DNA from: a virus
Virus record (IMG/VR): IMGVR_UViG_3300050821_001649
Coordinates: 1 to 40,580 of that record
DNA length: 40,580 bases
Reading direction: 5' to 3' (one strand)
Under the pieces are notes generated by a model that made no database searches, was not told the origin of the DNA, and saw only the letters and a list, made by a program, of their open reading frames with translations. The position numbers were made by a program, and so were the translations under genes. Shown piece after piece: positions 1 to 7,743 of the stretch; position 1 is the stretch's first letter; every line of letters starts with the position of its first letter.

Positions 1-98
1 CGTCCTCGAAGCGGGGGAGGATACGCTAATCAACCGCTGAAGGATCTCCAAAAGCAATTTGCGCTCATGCAGCAAAAGCATGAAACAACTGTCAATAA
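1..98. repeat. Left copy of 98-bp exact terminal direct repeat
   Basis: Identical base for base to the last 98 bases of the window. A reading frame that starts at 40351 passes through this repeat and continues in frame to the stop at 369, so the repeat marks the point where a circular or circularly permuted genome was cut open. Most likely it is an assembly overlap; a true short terminal repeat cannot be excluded from sequence alone. Confidence 0.95.
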
Positions 99-369
99 GA
101 TGGTTGAAGATTCAAAGGATGTAACTGGTGTTCCAAAGATATCGCATGAAGAGGCGGAAGAAATGTGGTCTCGCACGCCGGATGCCGATGATGAAGCTGA
201 GATGGGCGCTGCTTTAAAAACTGGTCTTCAAAAAGAAAATGTCGGGATTTATAAGCCAAAGGTTAAGGCACCAAGTGGTGCTCCGATCAATACAAAACCT
301 GTAACAGCTCCAACGCCTGCTCCCACGCCTGACTTTGGAGGCACTTTTCAAATTGGCGGTAATATGTAA
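1..369 (+). CDS. 3' part of junction-spanning virion-region protein
   Basis: This is the downstream part of a gene that starts at 40351. In the closed genome the product is 166 aa: a charged, helical N-terminal half, a Gly-rich stretch at about residues 49-52, then an acidic middle and a Pro/Thr-rich, Ala-Pro-type tail ending in a TAA that overlaps the next ATG (TAATG at 367-371). An internal ATG at 67 lacks a convincing SD and would delete the conserved upstream frame, so the 40351 start is preferred. Its place between two Gln/Asn-rich proteins and the 980-aa protein suggests a small internal virion or tail-assembly protein. No family is recognised. Confidence 0.85.
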   Translation, partial: RPRSGGGYANQPLKDLQKQFALMQQKHETTVNKMVEDSKDVTGVPKISHEEAEEMWSRTPDADDEAEMGAALKTGLQKENVGIYKPKVKAPSGAPINTKPVTAPTPAPTPDFGGTFQIGGNM

Positions 370-3311
370 TGCCAGATCTCGATTTTAATTCTATTCCTGA
401 TCCGTTAGATCCAGGCGTCCAGCTACAGAAGTATGCTGGTATGGGATTAAATCGTGGTGCTAAGATTGCAAAATCTGTCTATAAAACGGTTGCCGGAGAT
501 GCTGAACCTATTATCACTCCAGCCATTAAAGGTACCTATAACGCAGTTGAACCACTCATCAGCAAACTCTTCAACCAGTACCTTGAAAAGGGCAATAGGT
601 TCATGTCCGGGGCCATTTCTAATCTCCTGAACGGGAAAGGTGCTTCCGACAACTTAGGTCAAATGGTTGATACGCCAAATAGTGTTAGCTGGCAAGACGT
701 AACACACTCAAAGGCTTTCAACGATATGTTGGAAAGATACACTGGCCAGCCAATTAACTCTCCCATGAACCGCGTTGCCAGAATCATGCAAAACGATCTT
801 GGGATGCTTGGCGACTTTAAATTAGACCCGTTGATGCACTCTGGCCTTGGAGGGGTAACAAAGGCTGGTGATATTGCTCTCAAATCTGGAAACGAGGCAG
901 GAAGCTTTGCCAAAGGTCTTCAGAATGGAGAACGAACTCTTGCCAGTTATGGCGGTCAGTCTTTATTGCCTTCTGCCGTGAACAAAATCGCTGGTCATGG
1001 CCTAGAGCTGGCTGGTAAAGGCATCACTAAAGCGCCGCTTGTTGGTAAGCCGATCAAGACGCTTTTGGAAGGCATTTCGACCAAAACTGGTAACGTTCCT
1101 TACGATAACGCCAAAGAGCAGATGCTGACGAGCCCGAATAACGCCAGCACTATCGACGCCATCAAAATGGAAGAGGATGACAATAAGGCTATCATAGCCA
1201 CGGCTAAAAAAATGAATATCACGCCTGATGAATTGAACAAACGAATTCTTGAATACATAGAGCCGTCTGGATCTCAGACACTAAAGGGGCAATTAGAGAA
1301 TGCTCCATTCATGGTTCAAAAGGCCGCCGCCACAATGTTGCCTCCTGAAATGAAAGCGTTGGCCGATAAGTACATTGGCAATTTCGAGAAGTTCGCTGGT
1401 TCTGAAGGCGGGAAGACCCGCGACTACTACATGGAACATAATTCCACTCCTGAATTTCAAGACTTGATGAAAACGCTATACCCTAAAATCGAACTTTCTC
1501 AACGTCAGGCTATCGAAAAAGCGATCAATGACGCCAAGAAAAGCCGTGGTGATACGTTGGGCAAGTACACGATCAACGAGATCAATAACATGGCTCAAGC
1601 TGGAAAGTTAAGTAAGGTGAGAGGACTTGGCAACATTCCTCAACTAGACGAATTCAAGGGTAAGGTGTTTGATGATAACGTGGCGCGGGTTCATGCACAA
1701 CGTTATCTAGAGAACGCTAAGGTCACTAACGAAAAAGACTTTATGACCCACGTTGCTAAGACCTATGGTGTTCCTAAAGACGCCTTGTTAGAAAAGTACC
1801 GTTCCAAAGAGATCAAACCTGGTGATTTAGTAGAAGCCCCTGTTTCTAAAGAACTGAGCAAAGACGGAACGCTTTCTTTCCCTCCTGAGATCGCTAAGTC
1901 GCTAGAAAAGATGAAGAACATGGGCAGTTCTTCGCCTTGGGCCAGAGAAGCTCAGGGATTGGTGTCTAACTTCAACAACTTCACTAAGAAGAGCTTCTTC
2001 GGTCTGTTTCCCGCGTCCGTTGGTCGTATCTATGCTGGTAACAACGCTTTGGCCTATATCAATGACCTGTGGCACCCACAATCACAAGCCTCTGGTCTTT
2101 CGTTGGCTAAAGCTGTCCGCGACGGAAAGTTCACCGATAAAGTCATTGTTAACTCTCCGAAATTAGGCCCTTTAACAGATCGTCAAGTCTTCAACCTTGC
2201 CAAAGAGAACCGCGCCTATGGCATGGGTCAGTTCAAGATGGAAGTGCCCAAGACGGTTGACCAGGAAGAAACCTATCTTGGTTCTAAAGGTTTGCAAAAG
2301 CACGTTGTAGATAATATGTGGAAGGCTCACAACTTTGCTGAAGACGCTTCTCGTTTAGGTACATTCGTCGAGACTCTTCGGCAAGGTTATGAACCTTTTG
2401 CTGGTGCCAAAGCCGTTCGTAAAGCTTTGTACGATTATAGCGATCTGGGCGAATTAGACCAGAAGGCTAAACAACTTGTCCCGTTTTACACGTTCCAGCG
2501 CAAGAACATTGAGAACATGACCAAACAATGGTTGAAGGCTCCTGGTCGTTCTGGACTGCCTATCAAACTTCAAAACGAGAACAGCCAAGATATACAAGAC
2601 CAACGCAAGTATTGGTCAGGTAATAAAGCCGAAGGAACTCCAATCGGGATTGGTAATCTTCTGAACAAAACTATTGGCACTAACCTTCCAGAGAATGAAT
2701 ACCTTCATCTTAACGGTCTCTGGCCAGCTAATGACGTAAACCGATATACCGGGACAGGGAGAACAGTTTCTGACGTTTTAAACCCAATCAATATAGGTAA
2801 ATCAACTCTAAAAACATTGGGCGGAATGGTTAACGCTTTTGTCAGAACTCCCGTTGAAATGGCCGCTAATTACAACCTGAATGCAGGCCAGAAAATTGAA
2901 AAGATACCGGGTCAAATGGCTAATTTCGGGAATGTTGTAATGCCTAAGTTAGCCATGCAATACCCGCTTTCTCAATTGCGGGCGCTCAATGACCCAATGC
3001 AAGCCATGACCGATGATAAAACTGGGCCTATTGAAAAACTACTTCGATACAGCGGCGGCCTTAGCCTTCATGAAGCCGACCCTCAATTGGAAAAAAACTA
3101 TTCAACAATGGAAGATCTTCTTAACTTCAAAGGAACTCATGAGTTGGGTGTTAAGAACATGCCACGCTACTTCGCCAAGGAAGCTCAACGGAAATATCAA
3201 TCTGGAGATAAGGCCGGTGCAAAGGCCGCTTATATGAATGAATTGCTTTCCGTTAAACAAGAAAAAGCTGAAGGCGAAAAGTTAAAACAACTTCTTTCTG
3301 GAGGGCAATAA
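369..3311 (+). CDS. Large internal virion / DNA-ejection-type protein (980 aa)
   Basis: At 980 aa this is the largest protein of the genome. It lies directly after the nozzle and small internal-protein genes, where podoviruses encode proteins packed in the head and ejected with the DNA. Residues about 650-730 contain a run seen in large phage polyvalent or ejection proteins: an N-F-A-E-D-x-x-R-L-x-x-F block, then a DYSDL-like motif and a PFYTFQRKNI-like motif. The rest is helical, Lys/Ala/Gly-rich and of low recognisability. No transglycosylase or protease catalytic motif is evident. The start ATG overlaps the previous stop (TAATG) and the stop overlaps the next ATG. Assignment to ejection or injection is by position plus the DYSDL/PFYT signature; an enzymatic role is possible. 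Confidence 0.75.
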   Translation: MPDLDFNSIPDPLDPGVQLQKYAGMGLNRGAKIAKSVYKTVAGDAEPIITPAIKGTYNAVEPLISKLFNQYLEKGNRFMSGAISNLLNGKGASDNLGQMVDTPNSVSWQDVTHSKAFNDMLERYTGQPINSPMNRVARIMQNDLGMLGDFKLDPLMHSGLGGVTKAGDIALKSGNEAGSFAKGLQNGERTLASYGGQSLLPSAVNKIAGHGLELAGKGITKAPLVGKPIKTLLEGISTKTGNVPYDNAKEQMLTSPNNASTIDAIKMEEDDNKAIIATAKKMNITPDELNKRILEYIEPSGSQTLKGQLENAPFMVQKAAATMLPPEMKALADKYIGNFEKFAGSEGGKTRDYYMEHNSTPEFQDLMKTLYPKIELSQRQAIEKAINDAKKSRGDTLGKYTINEINNMAQAGKLSKVRGLGNIPQLDEFKGKVFDDNVARVHAQRYLENAKVTNEKDFMTHVAKTYGVPKDALLEKYRSKEIKPGDLVEAPVSKELSKDGTLSFPPEIAKSLEKMKNMGSSSPWAREAQGLVSNFNNFTKKSFFGLFPASVGRIYAGNNALAYINDLWHPQSQASGLSLAKAVRDGKFTDKVIVNSPKLGPLTDRQVFNLAKENRAYGMGQFKMEVPKTVDQEETYLGSKGLQKHVVDNMWKAHNFAEDASRLGTFVETLRQGYEPFAGAKAVRKALYDYSDLGELDQKAKQLVPFYTFQRKNIENMTKQWLKAPGRSGLPIKLQNENSQDIQDQRKYWSGNKAEGTPIGIGNLLNKTIGTNLPENEYLHLNGLWPANDVNRYTGTGRTVSDVLNPINIGKSTLKTLGGMVNAFVRTPVEMAANYNLNAGQKIEKIPGQMANFGNVVMPKLAMQYPLSQLRALNDPMQAMTDDKTGPIEKLLRYSGGLSLHEADPQLEKNYSTMEDLLNFKGTHELGVKNMPRYFAKEAQRKYQSGDKAGAKAAYMNELLSVKQEKAEGEKLKQLLSGGQ

Positions 3312-3481
3312 TGCCTTATGAATCTCAAAAACAAGAGCGCTGGGCTCATACTGAATCAGCTAAGAAGGCAGGATTTCCTACCGCTGAATTCGATAAAGCA
3401 AGTAAGGGTATGAAACTTCCATTGAAGGTTAACCCCAAAGAACATATGAAGCGGATAGCCGAATCAAGGATGCCCAAGTGA
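3311..3481 (+). CDS. Small conserved phage protein of the 'KSQxQRRxxH ... FDKASKG' type (56 aa)
   Basis: The 56-aa product begins MPYESQKQERWAH and continues through EFDKASKGMKLP to a basic end. It matches a small protein often seen in podovirus structural regions, where an S-Q-x-Q-R-x-x-H start is followed by a V/F-x-E-F-D-x-A-S-K-G-x-x-L-P segment. Function is unknown. It starts on an ATG overlapping the previous stop and overlaps the next gene, which begins on a GTG at 3478. Location suggests a virion-associated or assembly role. Confidence 0.75.
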   Translation: MPYESQKQERWAHTESAKKAGFPTAEFDKASKGMKLPLKVNPKEHMKRIAESRMPK

Positions 3482-4044
3482 TCTGGTTTGACTTCTCGAA
3501 TGTTGATAATTTCATCGGAAAAGATGGATGGAATCAATACCGTTTAAAGAAGTTCATCAATCAATTGACTTTGGGTAAATTTTTAGGAAATAAAAGAGTA
3601 ATTCTTGCATACCAACAACCTGCTGGAACGGCTGGCGGAACGGCAACAACGGGAGCGTTTACTACTTATCCAATAAACACAATTCTTCAAAATGATCTAT
3701 CTATAGCTGCCATTTCGTCAAATACTTGGATATTGCCTGCCGGGACTTATTATTTGGAAAGAGGATGGCTAGAACAAGGCGGAACAGGGAATTTTACGTG
3801 TAGATTATTTAATATTACTGATTCTACGACGATTTTGACTGGATCTTTAAATGCCGCCCCCAGCCAAACATTTTGGGTATTTACTGAATTAAACTATGGC
3901 ACTTTTACTATTCCGGCAGGAAAGGTAATTGCATTCCAATATTATTCAACAAGCACTGCTGGAATTGGTGATCTGGGGCCTGGGACAAATGGATCTGGAC
4001 AAGCCAATACATTTGGATTGATAAGTTTTGTGAAGATAGGCTAA
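3478..4044 (+). CDS. Tail-associated jelly-roll-like (C1q/TNF-like) protein
   Basis: The 188-aa product starts at a GTG overlapping the previous stop; AAGGATG lies just upstream and no in-frame ATG is available nearby. Residues 1-40 are charged, then a beta-rich, Thr/Gly/Ser-rich domain follows with alternating hydrophobics and a W-I-L-P-A-G-T-Y-Y-L segment, as in the small C1q/TNF-like jelly rolls that cap many phage fibres and spikes. The context, before a long adhesin-like protein and after the ejection protein, fits a receptor-binding tip or fibre-accessory role. There is no catalytic signature. It could alternatively be a head decoration protein. Confidence 0.65.
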   Translation: MIWFDFSNVDNFIGKDGWNQYRLKKFINQLTLGKFLGNKRVILAYQQPAGTAGGTATTGAFTTYPINTILQNDLSIAAISSNTWILPAGTYYLERGWLEQGGTGNFTCRLFNITDSTTILTGSLNAAPSQTFWVFTELNYGTFTIPAGKVIAFQYYSTSTAGIGDLGPGTNGSGQANTFGLISFVKIG

Positions 4045-4071
4045 AATCAAGCATACTAATTGGAGAAAAAA

Positions 4072-5361
4072 ATGATAAAGATTCCAGTTTTTCTATTTTC
4101 AATACTTCTAACTTCTTGGGTTTTTGGTCAAAGTGCCCCTAATCTAACAAATATTAACCCAGCTACAGGACCTCAATCTGGTGGTACCGCTGTCACACTA
4201 ACCGGGACTAATCTTTCGCCTAATCCAGTTGTTTATTTTGGAGGTTCCCAAGGTGTCGTGACAGGATCTTCGTCTACTGCTATTACCGTCACTTCTCCAG
4301 TTGGAATGAATGCTGGTATTGTTCCCGTGTACGCGATTGTTGGAATCAACAATTCAAATTCTTTGGGATTCACGTATATAGCTAGTACCGCGACTCCGAC
4401 CCCTACTAACACATCCACTTCAACATCAACCGCTACCAATACTTCCACTTCAACGGCCACTAATACCCCAACGGGTACATCGGTCAACACTTTCACTAAT
4501 ACTCCAACTCAAAGCTCTACTTCTTCTTCTACGAGCACTTCTACTTCTACCTCTACCTCTACCTCTACTTCGACCGCTGGCAATACCTCTACTTCGACGG
4601 CCACTTCTACTTCTACCTCTACTAACACTGCCACATCTACTTCCACTAAGACTTATACCCAAACTTCGACCAGTACTCAAACAGCCACAAATACGGCTAC
4701 TAGTACGGCTACTAATACACCGTCTGTTACGATGACGCCCACTACAATAACACTTAATGTTCCGATCATTACCATCTTGCAATCAGGCTCAGGCACTTTT
4801 AACGTAACGGGTCATCCGTTTTATCTCGAAGCTATATGCGTTGCTGCTGGTGGTTCGGGTGCTGGAGCTGGAACGAGTCCTGGTGGTGGTACGAACGGCG
4901 GCTCTGTTACTTTTGGGACTTTAACTTGTACAGGCGGTATAGCTGGAGGTAGTGGTGGTGCTGGCGGAACCCCAACTTTGGGATCTGGATGGACTTCTGC
5001 CGTTACTTTTGCCGGAGCTTCGGGCCAACCAGGAGATAATCTTGTTAATAGTACAGGTGGTGCTGGTGGCGATTCTGTTCTGGGCGGAGGTGCTCCCGGT
5101 GGCGGAACTGCATCTGCCGGGTTAACAGCTATAGCAAATACTGGTTCTGGTGGCGGTGGTGCTGGCGGATTGGCTGGCGGTGGATCGTCTGGTGGCGGTG
5201 GGGCGGGAGCTTATATTGACGCTTGGGTCACATCGTCAATTCCTTCTTCTTTTGTTTACAATGTCCCGGCAGCCACAGCAGGTGGTACAGCAGGCGGTGG
5301 TGGTAATGCAGGCGGTGGTGGTGCTTCTGGCATCATCATTGTAAAACAGTATTACCAATAA
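4072..5361 (+). CDS. Secretion-signal, IPT/TIG-like, Thr/Ser-repeat, Gly-rich adhesin-type tail protein
   Basis: The start at ATG 4072 is chosen because GGAG sits 6 nt upstream; a TTG at 4060 would put residues before the hydrophobic leader. The 429-aa product has four parts. Residues 1-19 form a signal-peptide-like segment (two lysines/isoleucines, hydrophobic core, ending W-V-F-G before Q-S-A). Residues about 22-104 are an IPT/TIG-like beta domain with a P-x-x-G-P-x-x-G-G-T signature. About 107-218 is a Thr/Ser/Asn low-complexity linker built on Ser-Thr repeats. From about 230 to the end is a Gly-rich domain ending G-I-I-I-V-K-Q-Y-Y, as in Gly-rich C-terminal domains of phage tail proteins. 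A host-binding fibre or surface adhesin role is inferred. A signal peptide on a virion protein is unusual. Confidence 0.75.
   Translation: MIKIPVFLFSILLTSWVFGQSAPNLTNINPATGPQSGGTAVTLTGTNLSPNPVVYFGGSQGVVTGSSSTAITVTSPVGMNAGIVPVYAIVGINNSNSLGFTYIASTATPTPTNTSTSTSTATNTSTSTATNTPTGTSVNTFTNTPTQSSTSSSTSTSTSTSTSTSTSTAGNTSTSTATSTSTSTNTATSTSTKTYTQTSTSTQTATNTATSTATNTPSVTMTPTTITLNVPIITILQSGSGTFNVTGHPFYLEAICVAAGGSGAGAGTSPGGGTNGGSVTFGTLTCTGGIAGGSGGAGGTPTLGSGWTSAVTFAGASGQPGDNLVNSTGGAGGDSVLGGGAPGGGTASAGLTAIANTGSGGGGAGGLAGGGSSGGGGAGAYIDAWVTSSIPSSFVYNVPAATAGGTAGGGGNAGGGGASGIIIVKQYYQ
4411..4725 (+). repeat. Degenerate Thr/Ser codon repeat tract
   Basis: Tandem short units of the ACTTCTACCTCT and AATACTNCNACT kind encode the Ser-Thr/Asn-Thr linker of the adhesin-like protein. 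Codon choice drifts between copies, so selection appears to act on the protein. The centre (about 4525-4570) is the purest part and the likeliest to slip or vary in length. Confidence 0.8.
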
Positions 5362-5573
5362 TGAACTTGCCCGAAAAAGAAGCAAAACTACTCTTCAAAG
5401 AAGCGGCTAAAGAAGCCATTAAAGAATGGGCTGACGATAAATACGCTTTGGTAGGAAAATGGACTGTAAGTGCCCTTATAGTGGCTTTAGTAGCGGCTAT
5501 GTGCTGGTTCGTTCTTACAATGAACGGATGGACAGCCCCTTGGCAGATCGATTTCGTTAAACACGTCAAATGA
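5361..5573 (+). CDS. Small one-TM protein, holin-like
   Basis: The 70-aa product has a charged amphipathic N-terminal helix (about residues 1-28, many Glu/Lys/Ala), one predicted membrane span (about 33-52, V-S-A-L-I-V-A-L-V-A-A-M) and a short Trp-containing tail. This layout is common in small phage proteins annotated as putative holins near structural genes. It starts on TAATG and its stop overlaps the nuclease gene (ATGA). A second holin candidate lies in the minus-strand lysis cassette (8613-8912), so the role here is uncertain. Confidence 0.65.
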   Translation: MNLPEKEAKLLFKEAAKEAIKEWADDKYALVGKWTVSALIVALVAAMCWFVLTMNGWTAPWQIDFVKHVK

Positions 5574-5884
5574 CCTCTTCGTCCATTGTTTCATTAGCTA
5601 AGTGGGAAACTGAGTTTAAGTTTCATCCAACCCGTAAGTGGCGCTTCGATTTTGCAAACCCCACCTTGAAGATTGCCATAGAACAAGAAGGTGGGATTTG
5701 GACAGGTGGGCGTCATACTCGTGGGATTGGTTTTCTAAAAGACATAGAGAAATATAACACCGCGACCTCGATGGGTTGGCGTATATTGCGATTCTCTACT
5801 CAACAGATCGCCAAGATGGAATACGTCCCATTCCTAGAGGCTCTTATCAGTCAAGACTCTCGTAACGCTTCTGAAGACTCTTGA
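5570..5884 (+). CDS. Putative PD-(D/E)XK-superfamily nuclease
   Basis: The 104-aa product carries W-R-F-D-F-A (about residues 24-29) followed by I-A-I-E-Q-E-G-G (about 35-42), the spaced Asp and Glu of a PD-(D/E)XK core, then G-G-R-H-T-R-G-x-G-F and a conserved D-x-x-K-Y-N helix. The same block occurs in small phage proteins described as VRR-NUC or restriction-endonuclease-like. Possible roles are Holliday-junction or branch resolution before packaging, or DNA degradation. It is the last plus-strand gene of the late arm; its 3' end overlaps the convergent minus gene by 38 bp. Confidence 0.75.
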   Translation: MTSSSIVSLAKWETEFKFHPTRKWRFDFANPTLKIAIEQEGGIWTGGRHTRGIGFLKDIEKYNTATSMGWRILRFSTQQIAKMEYVPFLEALISQDSRNASEDS

Positions 5885-6026
5885 TCTGGATCTTTAAGAT
5901 CTTCTTAGTGTTCTTAGCTCGGTAATTACGGTGATATTGGTTATAATCTTCCCGGCTCTCTTCCCTGCGTTTTTGGGCAGCTTCGCGGCCCTTTTTACGC
6001 TTCTCTTCGTCGGTTAACTTAGCCAC
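5847..6026 (-). CDS. Small basic hypothetical protein
   Basis: The 59-aa product starts at GTG 6026, which has AAGGAG 7 nt upstream; the frame stays open further upstream but without an SD. It is very basic and helical (Lys/Arg-rich, E-E-K-R-K-K-G-R-E-A-A), consistent with nucleic-acid contact. It overlaps the end of the HNH gene by 8 nt, suggesting translational coupling, and converges with the plus-strand nuclease gene. Family unknown. Confidence 0.6.
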   Translation of the reverse strand: MAKLTDEEKRKKGREAAQKRREESREDYNQYHRNYRAKNTKKILKIQIKSLQKRYESLD

Positions 6027-6474
6027 AGTGTTTCTCCTTGGGATTTCGCTTAAATACCCTCTTCCAGGCTTCCTTATAGCTACTAGGATGCCACTGTCCC
6101 CGGTACAACAGGGGGATCTCAAAAGCGCCTACGATCTCTAGTTCCAACTGGTCTAAGATGATCTTCATTTCCGGTTTTCTAAAATCACTCTCTTCGCCCG
6201 ACTTCTTTGTATCGGTTTTGCCAGAATGGCACCAAGGATGAAGAACCTGCATATTGCGCGGGGAAAGGAACCCGCATAGGGCAAACCTATCCGCTGTGTA
6301 ATGCCCAAAAATGTGATCAACCTCCACATCCTTGACGTTTCGGATGGGAACTTTGCACTTCTCGCAAATAGGCAAGAAAGCGTTATAGAAACGCACGTTT
6401 GCTTCAATAACGGCATCCCTGACCACCTTATATAGGGCCAGCTTAGGTTTCATACCCTTGGATATGTAGTTCAT
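6019..6474 (-). CDS. HNH-type endonuclease
   Basis: The product is 151 aa from ATG 6474, whose ATGA overlaps the preceding stop; a GTG at 6489 would add five residues. It has a C-E-K-C zinc knuckle, a V-E-V-D-H-I core that supplies the HNH catalytic His, and N-M-Q-V-L-H-P-W-C-H-S-G-K-T as the second half of the beta-beta-alpha metal fold. Such enzymes nick or cut double-stranded DNA and in phages serve in packaging, homing or recombination. It is far from the terminase genes and sits in the putative early arm, so a homing or processing role is as likely as packaging. Confidence 0.8.
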   Translation of the reverse strand: MNYISKGMKPKLALYKVVRDAVIEANVRFYNAFLPICEKCKVPIRNVKDVEVDHIFGHYTADRFALCGFLSPRNMQVLHPWCHSGKTDTKKSGEESDFRKPEMKIILDQLELEIVGAFEIPLLYRGQWHPSSYKEAWKRVFKRNPKEKHCG

Positions 6475-6905
6475 GGGTTGCCAGCCCACCTTGCCGCCTT
6501 TTCTGCGCTTAGGAGGCTCTGGATGGACGATTTGCCCTCTTTAAGACTCTCGGACAGGTAACGGGCAAGAGAGGCCATATAATTAGGCCCAGACGCCTCA
6601 GATAGGGCGCATTCCTTGGCCGTAGTGGTCTTTTTGCCCTCTGCCTCAAACTGAACCAGTTCCTTGGTATAGGCGATCTGGTTGAAGGTCTCGCATTCAT
6701 TGCGAATAAAGGCTAACCGATTCAAATACTCCGAATACTTCCTCAAACGCTCTTTGAGGTGGGATTCGTTGTCTTCTAGAGGGGCAATTGCCACAGAGCG
6801 CATTTCGCCCGTCATCAATTCGTACATCTTGGGGATTTTATCCTGGTAGTCCCTGTCTACGGATGGGCTGTTGAACCGATAGGCCAATATCTCTGTTAGT
6901 TCCAC
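6471..6905 (-). CDS. Hypothetical helical protein
   Basis: The 144-aa product from a GTG at 6905 is predominantly helical, with charged heptad-like stretches around residues 40-80. No recognised domain. Its first 68 bases overlap the previous gene in another frame, which is long for this genome; either the true start is internal or the two frames encode one protein through a frameshift. The stop overlaps the HNH ATG. Confidence 0.55.
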   Translation of the reverse strand: MELTEILAYRFNSPSVDRDYQDKIPKMYELMTGEMRSVAIAPLEDNESHLKERLRKYSEYLNRLAFIRNECETFNQIAYTKELVQFEAEGKKTTTAKECALSEASGPNYMASLARYLSESLKEGKSSIQSLLSAEKAARWAGNP

Positions 6906-7098
6906 TCTTTACGCTCTCCCAATTGTGATATTCCTCCCGGGCGTTAGCACAGGCTCCCCAAGCTTCACGGACGGCTCTTTCCAGTTTTTCATTGATCTTA
7001 CCGCTCTCATCGGCAAAGGATTCGCCGAGGATCGAAAAGAGGTGGTTCTCGCTTAAATGGATGCACTTATAGACGTAATCAAGTTCTGATTTCGTCAA
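6838..7098 (-). CDS. Hypothetical protein
   Basis: The 86-aa product starts at a TTG that overlaps the previous stop (TTGA at 7095-7098). It is helical and acidic for about 60 residues (Y-K-C-I-H-L-S-E-N-H then a K-L-E-R-A-V-R-E-A-W helix). The last approximately 22 residues overlap the next gene and are Arg/Gly/Gln-rich, as if the genuine coding frame moves over. No family recognised. Confidence 0.5.
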   Translation of the reverse strand: MTKSELDYVYKCIHLSENHLFSILGESFADESGKINEKLERAVREAWGACANAREEYHNWESVKSGTNRDIGLSVQQPIRRQGLPG

Positions 7099-7628
7099 AA
7101 GTCCACCTCTTTATGGGTGGAATCGAAGCGGGCGCTATAATCAAGAAACTTAATGCCTACCTTGGTAGCATATTGGTAGAAGTCATCATTTTCGGGATTA
7201 AGCCCCTTAAATAGTGCTGCTTGAGCCCCAAATTCGACCGCCATACCACAACGGAAACCCTCGAACTTAGTACGGACATTAGAAGGAGTTGAATCTTTTT
7301 GAGGCATAGGTGAAATGGCCCTGTTTGTCGGGATAGGCATTGTTCCATGTGGAACACTAGCCTCTGAAGGATTTTCTAGAAATACACTATCAACCCACCG
7401 CGATCCGTGCGTGTATCCCGATCCCGGCTTGGGAGGCGCGATATTCCCTTCCATGAAATAGGTTGAACCTGGGAGTAGCGGTCCATAGGCGTCATAGGTG
7501 TCTTTGCCGATATTAAAGACAAGCCCTTTATCGCTTTTGACTTTGTAATACAGGGCCTTGGGGCCTTGGGTTGGGGTTGGGCCTTCTTTGATGAACACTT
7601 TTTCACTGAACTTCTCTTTCTCGGACAT
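7095..7628 (-). CDS. Hypothetical protein, possible OB-fold ssDNA-binding role
   Basis: The 177-aa product starts at ATG 7628 with AGAGGC upstream. The N-terminal approximately 90 residues alternate short beta-like segments and glycines (Y-Y-K-V-K-S-D-K-G-L-V-F-N then P-G-S-T-Y-F-M-E-G-N), followed by a Pro/Ser/Thr-rich linker and a helical C-terminal part. The layout resembles phage single-strand-binding proteins but no diagnostic motif is present, so function is unknown. It is the first gene after a good promoter (7664-7692) and probably leads the 7628 to 5847 transcription unit. Confidence 0.6.
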   Translation of the reverse strand: MSEKEKFSEKVFIKEGPTPTQGPKALYYKVKSDKGLVFNIGKDTYDAYGPLLPGSTYFMEGNIAPPKPGSGYTHGSRWVDSVFLENPSEASVPHGTMPIPTNRAISPMPQKDSTPSNVRTKFEGFRCGMAVEFGAQAALFKGLNPENDDFYQYATKVGIKFLDYSARFDSTHKEVDF

Positions 7629-7663
7629 TAGAGCCTCTTTGTTTGATTTCGACTTCGGAATAA

Positions 7664-7692
7664 CTTATACCACAATCATCTCGTTTAGACAA
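7664..7692 (-). promoter_or_regulatory. Sigma70-type promoter with extended -10
   Basis: On the minus strand TTGTCT (7692-7687) and TATAAG (7669-7664) are separated by 17 bp, with TG one base before the -10. It would drive the 7628 gene and those after it. The -35 box overlaps the U-tract of the terminator just upstream. Confidence 0.6.
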
Positions 7693-7693
7693 T

Positions 7694-7727
7694 AAAAAGC
7701 GCCTAGGGGGAGTCAGTCCCTAGACGC
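7694..7727 (-). terminator. Intrinsic terminator after the lysis cassette
   Basis: A 10-bp stem with one C-A mismatch (7727-7718 with 7708-7699) is followed on the minus strand by TTTTT (7698-7694). It lies 17 nt after the patatin stop and would separate lysis transcription from the downstream promoter. Confidence 0.75.
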
Positions 7728-7743
7728 GAGAGTCGGAAGTTAG

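Noticed and set aside
1221-1236. CTGATGA on the plus strand within the 980-aa gene (and similar hits near 30697 and 32130)
   Set aside because: These are coding segments (P-D-E, A-D-E) with no flanking hammerhead stems or GAAA partner.
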